Shown here one piece after another: positions 1 through 11,200 of a DNA stretch of 64,000 nucleotides. A program made the translations under genes and the position numbers. The notes below the pieces were generated by a model, which was not told where the DNA came from, searched no databases, and saw nothing but the letters and a program-made list of their open reading frames with translations. The stretch is from Halococcoides cellulosivorans (GTDB lineage: Archaea; Halobacteriota; Halobacteria; Halobacteriales; Haloarculaceae), in contig NZ_CP028858.1 of the NCBI RefSeq assembly GCF_003058365.1, positions 2,592,836-2,656,835 on the forward strand, written 5' to 3'. The stretch's first letter is position 1, and every line of letters begins with the position of its first letter.

Positions 1-979
1 ACCTCGAAATCCTGGTGGGGAGGCGAAACGCGTATTCGGTGAATCGATACTCCTCGCCCTCTCCGATGTCGTCCCGATTCTGCGCTTTTCGGAGCCACTT
101 CTGTTCGTTAGAAAACCGGTTTGTATCTCGTGCCCATGCGCGATAATAGGCGTACTGCAGCTTCGTCAGATCGCCTTTGTCGTGCTCGAGATCGAACTCG
201 AGATCGAACGGCGGCCTGATTTGCAGCAGCGTCGACAGCGACTCGTGATAGTCCTCGTTGAACGCCCGGGCCTCGGGCTCCGAACTGTCGAACACCCCCA
301 GTTCAGTGAGCCGCTCGAGTTCGTCACCATCGAGGACTCGGTCAGCGTGTCGACGCTCTACGTTCGCATTGACGCGGAAAAGCGCCGTCAGTTCCGGACA
401 CCCCGGCGGACACAGGTTTATCATCCGTTCGAACCAGGTCTCGAAAGACTCGCTGGTGGCTATTCGCCCTTCCTCCGGAACGACGAACAGCTTCTGGGGG
501 AGCTCGAACTCCGAAAGGTCCGCTTCTCGATCGTGCTCAGTCGGATCACTCACGGCGTTCGTCAGGGTTTCCTCGAGCGTCGCAAACGCCTCGAGCCCTT
601 CTACCACTGATGCCGCACTGTTGAGGGTGATATCCTCCACGCTCGTCGAATCTAGCGGGTACTCCTCGAATTGGTCGAGAGACCGGTCGTCGATGGTCAG
701 GGTATCCAGCGGTTCCGCGGTAACGGTCCACTTGAATCCGTCTAACCACCACGGAAGCCGTTCCTCGTCGGGATCGGCGTAGCCGACCAGATCACCGTGG
801 TCGTCGAGGATCTCTTCGTACGTCCGCCCCTCGATATCGACTGTCGAACTGAGAGCTTCTTCGACGCGGCGTTCGAACTCACTTCCGGTCGGCAACCGGC
901 GCAATTTCGCAGCGACGTTGGCCAATCGCTCCTCGTCCAACCAATCGAATACTTGAGACGCTTCGGTCGCAGTCGACAT
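1..979 (-). CDS. Unrecognised protein, 3' end beyond window
   Basis: An open minus-strand frame starts at ATG 979 (MSTATEASQVFDWLDEE) and stays open to base 1, so at least 326 residues are present and the C-terminus is missing. It is acidic, helical and haloarchaeal in composition, rich in Glu, Asp and Leu, with no signal peptide or membrane segment. I recognise no family or motif. It lies 160 bp downstream of the giant ATPase gene on the same strand, so the two could be co-transcribed and functionally linked, possibly in defence; that is inference from position only. Confidence 0.7.
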   Translation of the reverse strand, partial: MSTATEASQVFDWLDEERLANVAAKLRRLPTGSEFERRVEEALSSTVDIEGRTYEEILDDHGDLVGYADPDEERLPWWLDGFKWTVTAEPLDTLTIDDRSLDQFEEYPLDSTSVEDITLNSAASVVEGLEAFATLEETLTNAVSDPTEHDREADLSEFELPQKLFVVPEEGRIATSESFETWFERMINLCPPGCPELTALFRVNANVERRHADRVLDGDELERLTELGVFDSSEPEARAFNEDYHESLSTLLQIRPPFDLEFDLEHDKGDLTKLQYAYYRAWARDTNRFSNEQKWLRKAQNRDDIGEGEEYRFTEYAFRLPTRISR

Positions 980-1138
980 GCTTTCTGGTACCGTGGACTC
1001 ATGTTAAGTGCTTGCGAATCGACTAAAGAAGAGCGTAGACTGTGGCAGCCTACAACTCCGATGATCGGTCCTGATCCCAACCTCAGGATAGAATTATAGG
1101 TTCGGTTTTGGGTAGTCGTGAGCGGCAATGCAATCTTC

Positions 1139-4100
1139 TCAGTCGAACGTGATACGGAGATAGCCTCCGCGGATTGTCCGTTCTAAAGTAGTAGCGACGA
1201 TACAATCCACAACGTTGTCAGGCACGTCCTCAACTGCCTGTAGATCTAGGTCAGGGAGATACGCATAGAGGTCTGATGGCGTCCAGAACGTAACGCCTGG
1301 TGCTAACGTGACCGACATTGAATCTAAGGAGCCAACTTCGTCACCTACGACGCGAACCAATTGGATGCGATACGGGACATCATGACGAACAAACTTCAGC
1401 GCTCGGCGGAACTCATTTACCGTGAAGCGAACCGTATAGGGCGCCTCGCCTACAACAGCCTTTACTTCGACCGGAGTTGGTTGTGCGGTTGTATCCACAG
1501 CTGTTCCTGCGACCCGCCCTGTGATATCGAGGATATCGTACCCTGGGCCCCGCTCGTCAGCGGCGACGAAGGCGAGACGGGGCGGATCGTCGGATCGAGT
1601 CGTCTTACCGGCTTCGATGGAATGCTGAAGACGTCTGGCGAGTCTCTCAGGGGTTCGCTCCAGGCGGTTGAGGTCGCTGCAACGACCAGGGTTATGCCAA
1701 GGGCATGGACTCGACTCGTTGACAATCGGCTGGAGATGCTCCCCCAGTCGCTGTTGCCAGTCGTCGGTTTCATTGGCCCATGTCTGTAGCTGGCTGCAGA
1801 CAGAAGCGAAAATGACCTCCTCAGCGAACTCTGGCCGGTCGGTGAGTTCGCTGCTCCCGCCGCTTCCGTATCCGGCATCTCGAGATTGAATGCGACCGCT
1901 CACCTCGACACTGTCGCGTGCATCGAACCGTATCGGTTCGGCTAGAATAGTCTCAAAAGCTTGTTCTCGCACTCTTCGTGTATGTGTCTCTTCGGGACCC
2001 GATATATCGTGAATGTCTGGGAAGGTTCCGGTCTCGAGGTACTGCCTAAGTGATCGACAAAGTGTCTCATTGCCGTCCCGACTTTCTTCCCCCGACCCAG
2101 ATTCAGGTGATCCGTCGTTACAGATGACTGTGAGTATAGCTTCAGAGAGGTCGTCCACGGCGGCAGAGCCAAGTGAGAGCCAGCAATTCTCTTCGCCAGT
2201 TTTGTCATCTGTTTCCAAGAGGCGATATGCGAGCGGGGGCCTGGACCAAGACCACTCCGCGGGCTGCTGGCGTGTCTCAATTCGCCATTCTTGGACGTCT
2301 CGGAGGTCAGTCCGCCGGGTTTCCTTATCAGCGTTCCACCAGATTCGACACACCTTTTCTAGACGTTGTGCTTGCTCTTTCGGCAGCGAGTGGTGCTCTT
2401 GGAAAATCGGGTGATGGTCGTCCGCCCACGTGACGAACCTTTCCGGAGCAATCGTCTGTGACAGTGTTTTGCAGGGGCAGTCGTCCACCAAAGCCGCCCG
2501 ATCGGAGAGTAAAGTTTGGACCATCTCAACGGCCGGTTCCGAAGCCGACTGCGTAGCGTCAATAAACGGCTTCAGGGCATCGGTGTCGGGTGTACCATTC
2601 CCGATGGCCTGTCGGATGTTCGTCCGGACGGAATAGGCATCCGTATCCGCCTCGGCAAGTCGGTCGTCCAGGCGACTCAATACCTGATCTGGGTCGACCG
2701 ATACTCCGACCGTATCCAGGAGAGTGGCTGCTGCCTCGATGTCTGATCTGAGCGCGTCACCTGAACCCTGACCGATCGCGCGCCGAACGGCGTCTACATC
2801 GAGATCCGCAGCGAGTACATCCTCCTCGTCAGCGAGAGCGAGACGGAGGTACGTAGAGCGTGAGCGCTCGAATAGTACCTGGAGAGCCTCTGTAAATATC
2901 GTCGGATCTGGATTGTTCTCATCAACGGATGTTACGTTATAGGCGATTCCATACCGGGTTGTTCCGGCCTGAGTTCCTTTTCCGCCAAGCGGGTAGACAG
3001 CAGAACGTTCGCCGAATCTGGTATCCTGCAACGAGAACCGCTCACGGTAGCCGACAAACACCTCCTCTGGAACACTTCGGATATGGTCGATGGCTACCTC
3101 CAGATCTTCGCTGTGACCGGGTTGGAACGTTTCGCTCGTTTCGGCACTCAATGCGGCGAGAATGAGTGGTCGGCGACTACGGAGTTTTGCGGCGAGGCGC
3201 TCGTCCATCTCGGGGTTGGCCGAAGCATCAAGTTGAGCAGCCGATAGCTGTGGTCGATCGCCAGCCTGTGTCCGGAATTTACAATCGAGAGCTTCTGCAA
3301 GGGCAGCTCCTCGTCCCACAGTCGGCGTCTCTACGACCCACGGACCTTCCCACGATCCGTTTCGATCTTCCCACGGGAGTTGTTGGCTGTCGCTAAACCA
3401 GTAGCTCTCTCGGTCACGGACGAGTTCGACTGGTACCGATGCCCACCGATCGCCAGCCTTGACTGGGAAATGGGTAAGGAAGGGGAGTTCACCGAGCGTT
3501 GTGTCGTCACGGTCAAGGTAATCAGCGATGGGAGTAATGAGTCGTGAGTAGACGGTCTTCCAGCCGTCGGCGATGCCGCCAGTGGCCAACTGCTCGAGTG
3601 TCACAGGATTGTCCATCTCGGACATCAACGGCGCTGCTGCAAGCTCCTCCTGAATTTTCTGGAGACGGAGTGCAGCCTCTGGTGCCGACAGCTCTTCAAG
3701 CGGTCTGACGCCAAGCGTTTCCCAAATCGAAACGTCGACCTCAGTAGACGCCACATCGACTGTCGGTAGCCAGCTGCCGGTCTGTGACCCCTCGCCGGCG
3801 CGCTTAACCGCCCAAAGTATGGAGTTGTCGGACCACCAGTCCGGTGTGTGGACGGCGTTATGCTCACGCCACATTGACGCGGCGCGGAGCTGCCAATTAA
3901 GCAGTGTTGGGACCGTTTCCGTCCAGCCATGACGCCCGCCGTGGTCGGCACGACATGACCATCCCGTGGATAGGATCGACTGTTCGAGTCTGTCGCCGTG
4001 GGTGGCGAGGAGGTCACAAACGTACTCTACCCCCAGTCGAGCGAATGGATCGTCTGGACCCTCAGTAGAAATCCAGATCCACGCTTCCAAGGCGATATCG

Positions 4101-7100
4101 TAACTATCCAGCCCGCCCTCAACGGCTGACGGTTCAGTGGCGAGTTCGGTTTCGGTGTATCGGCCACGAAGATCCTTTACCGAGCAGTAATCGCTGTGGC
4201 CAGCCGTCGTTTGCGGACCGAACTCTGGTGCGGTGATCAAGTCGAGATACGATCCACTATCCTCACCACGGCTCCCGACAGCTGTCCTGTCGATGACTTG
4301 CTGTAGTGTTGTCCGGAGACTCGAAATCGACCGCTGGTCAACCTCAGAGCGAACATCGCCAACGTTCCACTCGAGCGGGTTCCAGTGGTCACGACCCCCC
4401 TTTGGCGTTTCCGTCTGTGCAAGGGCATCCACTTTCGGGAATGAAGAGAGTCCAAGGATGCCGAGGAGCTTTGCCGCCGTCGTCGGGCTGATACCCTGGT
4501 CGGCCAAGAACTGCCACCGATCATCGTTTGGCGGGCGGACGGTTGGGCCACCGTTCACCGGCTCAACCGAAGTTGTTGTCTGTTCATCAAAGTCTAAAGA
4601 CAGTCTCTCCCAGGTATCGATCGGCTCGTTGACGTCCCGGAGTGCCTGCCATTTCGGTGGCAGGCGAACGTCGGCGATTCGGTGAGCCATTCCATCAGAC
4701 TGATCAAGGAGATCCGCCCTCAGACAATTCTGCCTTACTGCGAGGCGGTTCAATAGGTTTCGACGCCGCTCGGAGTTGTAGGTGTGTTTTTGGACGTTGT
4801 TGTGGTTGAGATACGCTCCTTCCGTCGGATCGAGGCGCTCCCGCTCTTGGTCGGCAACGGCTCCCGCGAAAAAGCTCAGAGCGGCGTCCGAGAGCCCCTT
4901 ACTGGAGGGTCCGGTTTCGCCTGTACGTCCCAGTTGGCGTTGGGTTGACCCGAGGAGTTCACGGACGTATTGTGGATATGACCGAAGCTGGACGATGCCC
5001 CAGTCATTCCCCGCCTTTGAGAGAATGTTGCTGGACCGGGAGTTATCGGATATCGCTTCGTCGATGACGAACACGCTAAGGCCGATACTGTCTGGGGGTA
5101 TGCGTAGCTCCGTCTCGGGTGCATCATCTCCCCGCCAGAACACCGTCCGCGTGTACGTTTCCGATACGTTGCCCCCCTCGCCGTGAGACTCGACTGGGAC
5201 CAACTGGACACGGTCCTCTTCGATGGTGGTCGAACGATAGGAACACGGGAGTATATGGACGCCAGCGGTCTCGATGTCGAATTCGTCGGCCAATACATTC
5301 TGAACGTCTATATCCTTAATCTCGGCATACCCGTCCACGAGCCTCACAGATCCGTGGAAGAGTTGCCTCCCGATCGTTGCCGGGACAACAATTCGAGCGT
5401 CCGGAGTTGTGAGGCGTTCTGAGAGTTGGGTCGTCCAAGCCTCCACTAGAGAATGATGCCGCTCAGCTTCGTCATTGGTTGACGGTGGTGCCTCTTCTAT
5501 GAGATAGTGATATCGTTTTGACCAGTCCACTGTGTCGAGATCATCGTGAATACTCCATCGAAGAAATATGAGTAGGCTTTCGAGGGTGGGGAGACGACGG
5601 GTCGTCTTTACCGGATTCCTTGCCTGGGCGGGTTCATTCAGATTCTCTCTGACCAGATACAGTGCTGCGAAGGCTCCCACCACTTCGGGATCTGGATGCA
5701 GAAGCGCCTCGTTGACAGCCGTCGAAGGTGCGTCGCTATTGTCTATCTCTTGCGTTGGTAGACACGGCCTTTTTCCTAGCTGTTCGTAGACGGCCCGTGA
5801 GAATAGGTCTAGAAGGCCGACTCCGGTTTCGTCAAGATGTACCTCGTCGTTGACGATGTCTGCGAGTGTCACGCCATTGGTGCCTGCTGGCGTCGGTGGT
5901 AGGAGGTTCCACGGACTGTTCACGGTACCCTGGTTCTTTGTCCCTCCTTCCTGTCCAGCGAGCACGGTGGCAACGTCGCCAATTAGCGTGGCGCAGTGGT
6001 CTAGGATATACGCGTTGTATTGGTCTGAGTCTGAGTAGAGTTTTTCCCGATCTTTGGAAACCTCCACGTTCGCGTGCAGGCAAAAGGGGAACCGTTTCGA
6101 GGCACCCGTGATGGGGTAGTAGAGGTATGGTGGGTAGGCGTGTGACTCTGGTCCGATACCGTCCAATGCCTCTTCTCCGAGCACTGCCTGCAGGTTCTGG
6201 TTAGATAGCCAAGCTGGAGGTTCGTTATCCGTGGGGACGAGGATTCGCGGTCGTACATCAACCACCTGTTCGTCGTCTGTTGACCGGCGTTGCTCCGTAG
6301 TCAGCAAGGAATCCGGGACAATCGGTTCGTGCCCCTCTTCCCAGTGGAAAAGTTCGTAGGTCTGTTGAACCTGCTCTTGATCTGGGTTATGATCTTGCTC
6401 CTGCTGGTTGACCGTGACTGTGACAGATGTAGACTCCACAGGACATTCGGTATCTGTTGTGAATAACACTGGCTCAGATCGGTCGATATCCCACCGTTCG
6501 TGGGCCGTTCGCTCGGTCCCCTCAAGTTGATCCAGTACGAGTTGGTCGATGTTGCCGAAATGAATGAGAGATTCTGGTGTGACCTCACCTCTTGACTCCC
6601 CATAGGCGTTCACAGTCGCTGAGTACCGAAGCCGAGCCCACAGGTTGTTTGCGATTCGGTCGGGATCTCTGTCGCGCTCCTTTTCGACTCCGAGGGCAGA
6701 GCGGAACGCCTCGAGGTCCTCGTCCTTGAAGCGGACGATAACTGCCGTTGTGAACTGATCAGGGATCTCTGGCCCCTCAACGATCACGGACGCATCACTC
6801 AACAGCTGTCTTGCCACCTGCTGCAATGATCCATCCAAAGCTGCTCTGTCGTCTGGTATCTCGAGTGGGAGTGGATAGGAAAAGAAGGGGAGACTTGTGA
6901 CATCTTCAGCGCGAAGGGAATCTAATGTGATACGGTTTTCCTGATCCGCCGTCCCGACGAGTTCGGTGAGATCAGACGTGGCGAGTCGCTCTCGAAAGCT
7001 GTCGAGTCGATCTTTGACCTCAGGATTGGTATTCGTCGCCGTCGACCGGGAAAGAACACCTGCTGTCGGATTAACAGGACCACACTGGAGTCGTGCAAGA

Positions 7101-7549
7101 TTCCCGTCGCTGAGGTCTGTCCACACCTCGTAGGCATCCCCAATAGTACAGACCGATGTCAAACCTACTCCTTTTTCGCCGATTGCGTCTGTTTCCTTCC
7201 CCGATCGACTGACCTTTCGTAAGTCTTCGAGGACCTCTTGGTCGTCGAATTCAAACGGAGCGCCCGTGTTCGCGACGAGAACGCCCTCACGTGAGACGGC
7301 GACGTATAGTGTTCCCGTCTCGTCAGCCTTTTCGATGGCATCGCGCCCATTTTGTAACAGTTCGACAAGTTCACGGTCTTGATGTGCCCCTGCCGTCCCT
7401 GCCTCTCCGCCACCGATACTTGTCTCATGGAAAAGTGCTTTCTTCGGAGTATCGTATCGACTGTCTGGCCCAATCGATTCCAGTTTCTCCAAAAGATCAG
7501 CGTATCTCTCAGTCAGCTCGTCAGCCCACTCTCTCGAGGTAAGTTCCAT
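1139..7549 (-). CDS. Giant sacsin-like GHKL ATPase with C-terminal DUF3883 nuclease-like domain
   Basis: A 2136-residue protein. Residues about 45-170 form a GHKL/HSP90-type ATPase of the sacsin kind: an N-box (ELLQNGRDAIEKA), a NTGAPF turn in place of the classical DxGxG, and a GEKGVGLTSVC lid motif. The long middle shows no recognisable domain. Near residues 2010-2110 there is a DUF3883 (PD-(D/E)XK-related) region: GYDILDITGR, then PVEVKAVVG, then an NEFRRAL helix. Proteins pairing an HSP90-like ATPase with a nuclease-like end occur in prokaryotic defence islands (family knowledge). Start at ATG 7549. Downstream on the same strand is an unknown gene. Role in anti-phage or plasmid defence is inferred; no catalytic activity can be proved from sequence. 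Confidence 0.8.
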   Translation of the reverse strand: MELTSREWADELTERYADLLEKLESIGPDSRYDTPKKALFHETSIGGGEAGTAGAHQDRELVELLQNGRDAIEKADETGTLYVAVSREGVLVANTGAPFEFDDQEVLEDLRKVSRSGKETDAIGEKGVGLTSVCTIGDAYEVWTDLSDGNLARLQCGPVNPTAGVLSRSTATNTNPEVKDRLDSFRERLATSDLTELVGTADQENRITLDSLRAEDVTSLPFFSYPLPLEIPDDRAALDGSLQQVARQLLSDASVIVEGPEIPDQFTTAVIVRFKDEDLEAFRSALGVEKERDRDPDRIANNLWARLRYSATVNAYGESRGEVTPESLIHFGNIDQLVLDQLEGTERTAHERWDIDRSEPVLFTTDTECPVESTSVTVTVNQQEQDHNPDQEQVQQTYELFHWEEGHEPIVPDSLLTTEQRRSTDDEQVVDVRPRILVPTDNEPPAWLSNQNLQAVLGEEALDGIGPESHAYPPYLYYPITGASKRFPFCLHANVEVSKDREKLYSDSDQYNAYILDHCATLIGDVATVLAGQEGGTKNQGTVNSPWNLLPPTPAGTNGVTLADIVNDEVHLDETGVGLLDLFSRAVYEQLGKRPCLPTQEIDNSDAPSTAVNEALLHPDPEVVGAFAALYLVRENLNEPAQARNPVKTTRRLPTLESLLIFLRWSIHDDLDTVDWSKRYHYLIEEAPPSTNDEAERHHSLVEAWTTQLSERLTTPDARIVVPATIGRQLFHGSVRLVDGYAEIKDIDVQNVLADEFDIETAGVHILPCSYRSTTIEEDRVQLVPVESHGEGGNVSETYTRTVFWRGDDAPETELRIPPDSIGLSVFVIDEAISDNSRSSNILSKAGNDWGIVQLRSYPQYVRELLGSTQRQLGRTGETGPSSKGLSDAALSFFAGAVADQERERLDPTEGAYLNHNNVQKHTYNSERRRNLLNRLAVRQNCLRADLLDQSDGMAHRIADVRLPPKWQALRDVNEPIDTWERLSLDFDEQTTTSVEPVNGGPTVRPPNDDRWQFLADQGISPTTAAKLLGILGLSSFPKVDALAQTETPKGGRDHWNPLEWNVGDVRSEVDQRSISSLRTTLQQVIDRTAVGSRGEDSGSYLDLITAPEFGPQTTAGHSDYCSVKDLRGRYTETELATEPSAVEGGLDSYDIALEAWIWISTEGPDDPFARLGVEYVCDLLATHGDRLEQSILSTGWSCRADHGGRHGWTETVPTLLNWQLRAASMWREHNAVHTPDWWSDNSILWAVKRAGEGSQTGSWLPTVDVASTEVDVSIWETLGVRPLEELSAPEAALRLQKIQEELAAAPLMSEMDNPVTLEQLATGGIADGWKTVYSRLITPIADYLDRDDTTLGELPFLTHFPVKAGDRWASVPVELVRDRESYWFSDSQQLPWEDRNGSWEGPWVVETPTVGRGAALAEALDCKFRTQAGDRPQLSAAQLDASANPEMDERLAAKLRSRRPLILAALSAETSETFQPGHSEDLEVAIDHIRSVPEEVFVGYRERFSLQDTRFGERSAVYPLGGKGTQAGTTRYGIAYNVTSVDENNPDPTIFTEALQVLFERSRSTYLRLALADEEDVLAADLDVDAVRRAIGQGSGDALRSDIEAAATLLDTVGVSVDPDQVLSRLDDRLAEADTDAYSVRTNIRQAIGNGTPDTDALKPFIDATQSASEPAVEMVQTLLSDRAALVDDCPCKTLSQTIAPERFVTWADDHHPIFQEHHSLPKEQAQRLEKVCRIWWNADKETRRTDLRDVQEWRIETRQQPAEWSWSRPPLAYRLLETDDKTGEENCWLSLGSAAVDDLSEAILTVICNDGSPESGSGEESRDGNETLCRSLRQYLETGTFPDIHDISGPEETHTRRVREQAFETILAEPIRFDARDSVEVSGRIQSRDAGYGSGGSSELTDRPEFAEEVIFASVCSQLQTWANETDDWQQRLGEHLQPIVNESSPCPWHNPGRCSDLNRLERTPERLARRLQHSIEAGKTTRSDDPPRLAFVAADERGPGYDILDITGRVAGTAVDTTAQPTPVEVKAVVGEAPYTVRFTVNEFRRALKFVRHDVPYRIQLVRVVGDEVGSLDSMSVTLAPGVTFWTPSDLYAYLPDLDLQAVEDVPDNVVDCIVATTLERTIRGGYLRITFD

Positions 7550-8211
7550 CTAAGTAGTTCGGTAGTACTCCTCGAAGTCATTATGCCTTTTTCCTTTACC
7601 GGTTCTTCAGAGCTCGGTTATTTCTTTTTGACGACGCGATTGAATCCGTATGCCGATTCGTCCAGCAATGTCTTCTGCCTATATCGGATGGGTTGTGGTG
7701 TGGGGTTCTTAGACGGACTCCGAGGCCCACCGAAATTCTAATCCCATCATGAGCGCCGGAAACGCCGACAATCGGCCGGATTAGTGGTGGCGGCTAGCCC
7801 CCGCATTTTGTATAGCGGTATACGATTTATAAAAAATTATGCGCACCACACATATTCAACCGATGAACGAACAGACTCATTCAGTCTGCGTACCCAACAG
7901 AAACATATGTTTTCAGATAAAATCGCTGAGCATGGAGAATTCCGCTGATTCAGCTGGGGATTCTGGACCGCGATGGACCTTGCTCGACCTCGAGGGCCTC
8001 GCGGCCGCCTACTGGGGACGAGGACGGGCCAACTCTCCAGCTGAACCCCCACTCACGCCGGCGTGACGTCCAGATCGACTGCCTCCCGACCGCGAGGATC
8101 TGACGCTGCAGCAGAAACGAGAGATCGGCGAGACACCCTCGATCCCGGGGACGCTCGAGATCGAGGTAAGCGAAGAAGTTGAGGTCGGCCAGAGTGGTCT
8201 CTGAGCGAGAT
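7550..8211. other. Intergenic region with integrase and regulator remnants
   Basis: No intact gene is seen. Bases 7971-8016 are identical to 17275-17320 inside the 5' part of the intact integrase gene; the copy then shifts by one base and ends. Bases about 8049-8095 resemble the 3' end of the wHTH gene at 16380. An AT-rich TTTATAAAAA run near 7829-7838 is a possible promoter element. The stretch is best read as scar tissue from recombination between copies of the integrase/regulator segment. Confidence 0.6.
7971..8016 (+). repeat. 46-bp copy of integrase gene 5' region
   Basis: Exact match to 17275-17320. In this position it encodes the same peptide stretch (RWTLLDLEGLAAAYW) as the N-terminus of the 17246 integrase, then loses the frame. 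The pattern of one whole and one truncated integrase 5' end resembles what SSV-type integration leaves when attP lies inside the integrase gene, but simple gene duplication with decay explains it too. Confidence 0.75.
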
Positions 8212-11200
8212 TTAGCGATCGTCTGCAAGGCCTGGACAGACATTCTCGAGTCGCTCGCGGTGGTGGGAAAGCGGCAAATCTACACTGTCGATTCGGTTAT
8301 GGGCCTGTTGACACAGTGTTCGTGCTTGATCAACATCCCCGTGATTGCGTTCGACTCTAATATGGTGCCTGAGGATCCGAAGTTCGTCCGGGAGGAGCCC
8401 CATCTCACGAAGTGATGAAAGCGCGGTTTCGCGCTCTTCGCGGGCAGTCTCGACATCGCCCGACGCGAGTTTGACCGCCGCGACCATGCCACAACTGAGA
8501 GCTGCCTGGCGAGGAATGCCGATCTCCTGGGCAAGATCGAGACTCCTCTCCAAGTACTCGTCCGCGTCGTCGGGATTCCCCTCCACAATAAGAGTAGTTC
8601 CAAGGTCCTCGAGAACGCTGGCCTCGCCCTCTCGGTCGCCCAGATCGCGGGCGATGGCGAGACTCTCTTCGTGGTACTCCCGGGCGTCGTACTCGCCGAG
8701 CGCCCGGGCGACTAGCCCGAGGTTACCGAGACTGGTTGCCTCGCCTTGTCGGTCGCCCAACTCTCGCGTGATGGCGAGACTCTCTTCGTAGTACTCCCGG
8801 GCGTCGTCGTTCTCGCCGAGTTTCTTGGCGACCACCCCGAGGTTGTTGAGACTGGTTGCCTCGCCTTGTCGGTCGCCCAGTTCTCGCGTGATGGCGAGAC
8901 TCTCTTCGTGGTACTCCCGGGCGTCCTCGTACTCGCCGAGCGCTCGGGCGACCAGCCCAAGGTTGTTGAGACTGACTGCCTCGCCTTGTCGGTCGCCCAG
9001 TTCTCGCGTGATGGCGAGACTCTCTTCGTGGTACTCCCGGGCGTCGTCGAGCTCGCCGAGCGCTCGGGCGACCAGCCCAAGGTTACCGAGACTGGCTGCC
9101 TCGCCTTGTCGGTCGCCCAGTTCTCGCGTGATGGCGAGACTCTCTTCGTAGTACTCCCGGGCGTCGTCGAGCTCGCCGAGCGCTCCGGCGACCAGCCCAA
9201 GGTTGTTGAGACTGGCTGCCTCGCCTTGTCGGTCGCCCAGCTCTCGCGTGATGGCGAGACTCTCTTCGTGGTACTCCCGGGCGTCGTCGTTCTCGCCGAG
9301 TTTCTTGGCGACCAGCCCAAGGTTGTTGAGACTGGCTGCCTCGCCTTGTCGGTTCTCCTTTCTTCGTGCAAACTGTAGATGCTCTTTGAACTCGGTTTGA
9401 GATTTTTTGTACGCACCACGGCCCTTATGGGCTACACCTCGTTTTCTTACCACCCAACGCCAGGTTTCCTTCGAGCAATTTTCTGGAAGTTCGTACCGCG
9501 CTGTCTCGACGGTTCCTACAAGTGGAGCCAAAACTGGCCATTCGGTGACGAGGTCGAAAACGGAGTGGACGTACTCTCGAGCGGTTTCATCTGGCTCGGA
9601 CAGTAGTTCCTCAAGTTTCGCCGAGGATCCCACCTGTGCCGCCAAGGATTCTCGATGCTCCACGTCACCGAACAACGCGAACAGCGAGTCGAGTGCATGT
9701 CCGGCGTGCTTTTCGGATTTCTCCGTGAGAATGGAGGGCGATTTCTTCTCGGAATGGTCACGGGCAAGACACCGGAGGTAGAGAGTCGACCACAGCGGAT
9801 GCATCGAATACGCTGGCGTCTGTCCTTCCTGGTCCGACTCGAACAGGAACCAGCCCTCCAGTTCGTGCTGAATCGCTGCGATTTCCTCGTGGACCTCCCG
9901 ATCGTGGCCGTGGACGTACCCCAACGCATGGACGAGTTCGCGGTGGATCCCGATCTTGCTGGCACTCAGCAGTGCCACCATCGCCCCGACATCTGCCAGG
10001 AGGTCCGAATCGAACCCAGAGAGATCCCGAAGAGCGTCGTCGCTTCCTGGGTTCATGAGTGTCTCGTATCTCGACCTGACGTGGGCTTCCAGACCGGTCG
10101 TACTGGTGTCAGACCGATCGATCGCACTATCGCCGAGTGGCAGGTGGAACGAGAGAAGCAGATACGAACCGATTCCTTCGATGAATTCGGATTGGATCGT
10201 CTCGAGTAGTTTCGTCGGTGACTCTGAAACGGACCGATCAGTCACCTCCTCGAAAGCGTCGACCGTTCGAGCCACGTCAGTCTCTGAAATTTTGGGCAAC
10301 GGATAGGGCTCGATATTGTCGAGGATCTCGCGGTGACGGCGGTCTCGACTTACGTCGAGTCTTTGAGCTCCAGGGTCGCGCTCGAGGTCCTCTTCGCGGG
10401 CATCAAGCAGAAAGCTCACCTGAGAGTCGGTGTCGTACTCCTCGACCAACCGGAGGGCGGCGTTTGCGCTGGGTCGGACGACATCCTCGACGACCACGAG
10501 GACGTGGCCGGTAGCCCGGTCAATTGCCGCCCGAAGCGACTCTCGATGCTGGAAGTGACTCTGCGCCTGATCACTATCCCGGTAGAATACTGGCCCCGTC
10601 GCCTCGTCTCGATACCAGTCGACGGCGACCTGTTTGCAGAGTGTACTCTTGCCTGCGCCAGCCCGTCCGACGACGACCCGATCGGCACTTTCGAGGAGGA
10701 GCTCTCGCAGTTCCTCAGCCGCAGTGTCGCACTCACGGCCGCACCGACGGGCTGGAATGCCGGCGGCGACGTCCGCGAGTGTGAAGGTTGTCCGCCAAGA
10801 GCGTTCGGGGGAGACTGGTACTCGTTCGAAATAGGCGGTCGATAGCTGGCGAAACCCGTCGTTTCTGGCTGGTTGCTCGAGTAACCGCTCGTTCACCTCC
10901 TGCAGTGTCGAGAGTTGGTGTTGAACATCCTCCAGTCGATCGACGAGGTCCAGTTGAAGTTCTTGCTGAAACACGTCGGCGAGATCGGTCCCAGCAATTT
11001 GATGCTGGAATTCCGCGATCGCGCTTTGATAGGCCTGGGAAACCGCGTCGATGAGATTTTCGCGGAGCTCAGGTGTGTTAGTGAGATCGAAACCGTTCGC
11101 CGCCGCTATCGCATCGGCGACCTGTCGAACTGCATCTTCTTCGGTATCTCCGGTGTTGAATATGAATGGCATCTGCTCACGCACCCGGGCCCGTCCCGGG

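Noticed and set aside
8625-9345. Regular 120-bp repeats that could suggest a CRISPR-like array
   Set aside because: The repeats are continuous and coding (TPR units) with no unique spacers; no CRISPR array or cas1/cas2 gene is seen in the window.
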